Origin: CAVPKN01 sp964588495
GTDB lineage: Bacteria; Chlamydiota; Chlamydiia; Chlamydiales; JAAKFR01
DNA length: 5,933 nt
Direction of reading: 5' to 3'
Assembly (NCBI GenBank): GCA_964588495.1
Contig: CAZPPS010000058.1
Span: forward strand, 1 to 5,933
Position 1 is the stretch's first letter, and the number at the start of each line of letters is the position of its first letter. Below are positions 4,098 to 5,933 of the stretch, piece after piece. The notes under the pieces were generated by a model. That model was not told where the DNA came from. It saw nothing but the letters and a program-made list of their open reading frames with translations, and did no database searches. Made by a program: the position numbers and the translations under genes.

Positions 4098-5933
4098 CTA
4101 TAGGCTATTGTTGTTGTTTTTTGGCGACAGTGATGTCGTTTTTTTATCAAGTGAACCAAAATCCCTACTCCATATCTTTATAGCGTAGTCCTCAAGAGAT
4201 GTATTGGCAAGGGTAAACTTTCTGTCGTGAGATCCACTGCTTGCCAGGTTTCCATCCGCTAGCTGGATTAAATCGAAAACAATGCCTGAGTGCCCCTGAA
4301 GGGTTTGTAGGCACTTTCCTGTTTTGGGATCCCAAAGCTTGATAGCATGGTCCGAAGATCCACTGACAAGGGTTCCATCGGATAGCTGAATTAAAGCGTA
4401 AACCGCGTTTGAATGTCCTTGAAGAGTTTGTAAGCAATTTCCTGTTTTGAGATCCCAAAGCTTTATAGTGTTGTCCCAAGATCCACTGGCAAGCGTTCCA
4501 TCCGATAACAGTTTTAAAGCACTCACAAAGCTTGAGTGCCCCTGAAGAGTTTTAAAGCACTTCCCTTTTTTGAGATCCCAAAGCTTTATAGTGTTGTCCA
4601 TAGATCCACTGGCAAGCGTTCCATCTGGTAGCTGAATTAAAGCATCAACGGATCCTGAGTGTTCCTTAAGAGTTTTTAAGCATTTTCTCTTGTTTGGATC
4701 CCAAATCTTTATTTTTTGATCCCTAGATCCACTAGCAAAGGTTCCATCCGATAGCAGGATTAAAGCTTGAACTCCGCTAGAATGCCCCTCAAGAGTACTT
4801 GAACAGTTTCCTGTTTTGCGATCCCAAAGCTTTATAGTGCTGTCTTGAGATCCACTAACAAGGGTTCCGTCCGATAGCTGGGCTAAAGAGCTAGCTGAAT
4901 GCTTCCCGAGGGTTTGTAATAACATTCCTTTTTTGGGATCCCAAAGCTTTATAGTTCGGTCCTCAGATCCACTGGCAAGGGTTCCATCCGCGAGCTGGAT
5001 TAAAGATAAAACGGCGGCTGAGTGCCCCTTTAGAGCATTTATTTCTTTAAATAAAACAGGAGCATCAGATTTGATGCTTGGCTTTTGGAGTGAGGACGAA
5101 ACCGGAAAGGGTTGGGATACTACCTGTTGCGTGTTAGGCAAATAGGGTGAAGATACCGTATTAGGGATATAAGTTATTGACTGATTAGAGTTGGGCAGAT
5201 AGGAACAGTTGTTGTTATTTGTTGATGTCATAGATTTGGCGCCTGGCTTTAGAGGCAATGGCTTTGGCGTGGACGATGAACTTGTTTGGGCAAAAAAAGA
5301 AGGTTGCTGTGAAATTTCTTGTTGCGTGTTAGGCAAATAGGCGGATTGTGATGTCGTGTTAGGAATAAAAGTTATGGATTGATTGGAGTTGGGAAGATAG
5401 GGACTGCTGTTATTATTCGTTGAGACTTGTGGTTCATCAGATGTTCCAAAATCCATACCTTTCAAACGGCTGTTGGCTTGATCGATGGTAGGGCGCTTGT
5501 CGGGTGCTCCATCCCAACATGAGATGGCTAATTGCGCATACTCTTCGGGTGTTCCTAAAGGAAATGTTTCCCGATGCCCCTGCATCACACGCATGGGGAC
5601 AACAAATGGGTTCATATTTTTAAAGGGGTATTCATGTGCAGCTAATTCCCATAGGACAACACCAAAGCTGTAAACATCTGTTTTTGTATTGTAATCGGGT
5701 GATTCGAAAATCTCCGGCGCCATCCATTGTGTGGTTCCCTTAATGCTGACACTGGATTTTGCAGAGAGGTGAGTCGTTATTTCTGATTTCACTTTTGCTA
5801 AACCAAAGTCGGCAAGTTTTGCCCGGTAACTGTCATCTAATAAAACATTTAAGCTTTTTAAATCTCGATGGATCACCATCTTTTGATGCAGGAAAATCAG
5901 GCCGGCAGAGATGTCCAGTGCAATTTTCTTACG
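4098..5933 (-). CDS. TKL-type Ser/Thr (or Tyr) protein kinase fused to a seven-blade WD40 propeller (N-terminus outside window)
   Basis: The frame runs from the right edge to TAG at 4098-4100, giving 611 visible residues. The ATG at 5877-5879 is internal, because the sequence before it (ALDISAGLIFLHQK) is the kinase alpha-E helix. Kinase C-lobe, about residues 1-160 from the edge: catalytic loop HRDLKSLN (22-29; Asp24, Lys26, Asn29), DFG (42-44), activation segment ending GTTQWMAPE (to 74), TDVYSFGVVLWEL, and the KRP arginine near 147. HRDLKSLNVLLD and GTTxWMAPE are typical of eukaryotic TKL (Raf/MLK-like) kinases; bacterial PknB-type enzymes usually have HRDIKPxN. All visible catalytic residues are present, so it is probably active, but the ATP-binding N-lobe is not in view. 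A Ser/Asn/Pro-rich linker (about 161-297) carries a duplication. Seven WD40 repeats (about 298-593) should close one beta-propeller for binding partners or substrates. No membrane segment is visible. A eukaryotic origin by transfer and a role in host signalling are inferences. Confidence 0.93.
   Translation of the reverse strand, partial: RKKIALDISAGLIFLHQKMVIHRDLKSLNVLLDDSYRAKLADFGLAKVKSEITTHLSAKSSVSIKGTTQWMAPEIFESPDYNTKTDVYSFGVVLWELAAHEYPFKNMNPFVVPMRVMQGHRETFPLGTPEEYAQLAISCWDGAPDKRPTIDQANSRLKGMDFGTSDEPQVSTNNNSSPYLPNSNQSITFIPNTTSQSAYLPNTQQEISQQPSFFAQTSSSSTPKPLPLKPGAKSMTSTNNNNCSYLPNSNQSITYIPNTVSSPYLPNTQQVVSQPFPVSSSLQKPSIKSDAPVLFKEINALKGHSAAVLSLIQLADGTLASGSEDRTIKLWDPKKGMLLQTLGKHSASSLAQLSDGTLVSGSQDSTIKLWDRKTGNCSSTLEGHSSGVQALILLSDGTFASGSRDQKIKIWDPNKRKCLKTLKEHSGSVDALIQLPDGTLASGSMDNTIKLWDLKKGKCFKTLQGHSSFVSALKLLSDGTLASGSWDNTIKLWDLKTGNCLQTLQGHSNAVYALIQLSDGTLVSGSSDHAIKLWDPKTGKCLQTLQGHSGIVFDLIQLADGNLASSGSHDRKFTLANTSLEDYAIKIWSRDFGSLDKKTTSLSPKNNNNSL
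4155..5042 (-). repeat. Seven WD40 repeats, mostly 123-bp units
   Basis: The blades lie at about 4908-5042, 4791-4907, 4668-4790, 4545-4667, 4422-4544, 4299-4421 and 4155-4298, reading from the N-terminal end. Each encodes the pattern GHSxxVxxLIQLSDGTLASGSxDxTIKLWD. Blades 3 to 6 are exactly 41 codons and very similar in DNA. Blade 2 is two residues short (KHSASSLAQLSDGT). Blade 7 carries a 12-residue insertion and ends IWS instead of LWD. Seven units is the number that closes a standard propeller. Confidence 0.93.
5112..5225 (-). repeat. Linker repeat copy B
   Basis: Second copy of the linker segment, again starting STNNN, with YLPNSNQSITYIPN and YLPNTQQ. It is slightly shorter than copy A in the middle (NTVSSPY against NTTSQSAY). 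The low-complexity Asn/Ser/Pro/Gln content indicates a flexible, disordered spacer. Confidence 0.8.
5304..5423 (-). repeat. Linker repeat copy A
   Basis: First copy, in protein order, of a duplicated linker segment between kinase and propeller. It begins STNNN and contains YLPNSNQSITFIPN and YLPNTQQ. The same pattern recurs about 198 bp further along the gene, and the sequences after each copy (SSSSTPKP; SSSLQKPS) also look related, so the full unit is about 66 residues. Confidence 0.8.

Noticed and set aside
4192..4479. Second minus-strand open frame within the WD40 region
   Set aside because: It is an out-of-frame reading of the 123-bp WD40 repeats and lacks any recognisable domain.
4155..5042. 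CRISPR array, suggested by regularly spaced DNA repeats
   Set aside because: The period is 123 bp, the similarity covers whole units without unique spacers, and the units translate as WD40 blades.
5877..5879. ATG as the start of the kinase gene
   Set aside because: The frame continues upstream to the window edge and encodes the expected kinase helix just before HRDLK, so this Met is internal.

Overview
The window looks like an accessory, host-interaction region of an amoeba-associated intracellular bacterium, such as Legionellales or an environmental chlamydia. This rests on the content: a eukaryote-style TKL protein kinase fused to a WD40 propeller, an ankyrin-repeat protein and a repeat-rich coiled-coil protein, with moderately AT-rich DNA, roomy spacers and ordinary bacterial Shine-Dalgarno starts. 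Nothing in the window fixes the genus.

Layout. Positions 1-414 hold the 3' end of an unrecognised plus-strand gene whose product has one membrane segment near its C-terminus. A strong intrinsic terminator hairpin (466-491) follows. It sits only 24 bp before the next start codon. Positions 516-2297 encode a 593-residue hydrophilic protein of unknown family. It has a 94-97-residue tandem duplication, a coiled coil and a Gly/Ala-rich hydrophobic C-terminal third. A 173-bp spacer with weak terminator-like palindromes and a plausible promoter (2413-2441) leads to a 428-residue protein (2471-3757) made of an unrecognised helical N-terminal half and five or six ankyrin repeats.

Positions 3758-4097 form a convergent, gene-free spacer with several inverted repeats. 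The minus-strand gene 4098-5933 runs off the right edge. Its visible part is the C-lobe of a TKL-type kinase, a low-complexity linker with a roughly 66-residue duplication carrying six short aromatic-[L/I]-P-N-[S/T] motifs, and a seven-blade WD40 propeller built from 123-bp DNA repeats.

How they may work together: no enzymatic pathway links the genes. The kinase-WD40 and ankyrin proteins carry eukaryote-like signalling and protein-binding modules, and the central protein carries coiled-coil and membrane-active-looking sequence. The simplest inference is a group of secreted or host-interacting proteins. No secretion signal was identified, so this remains an inference. The most distinctive item is the TKL kinase-linker-WD40 fusion.
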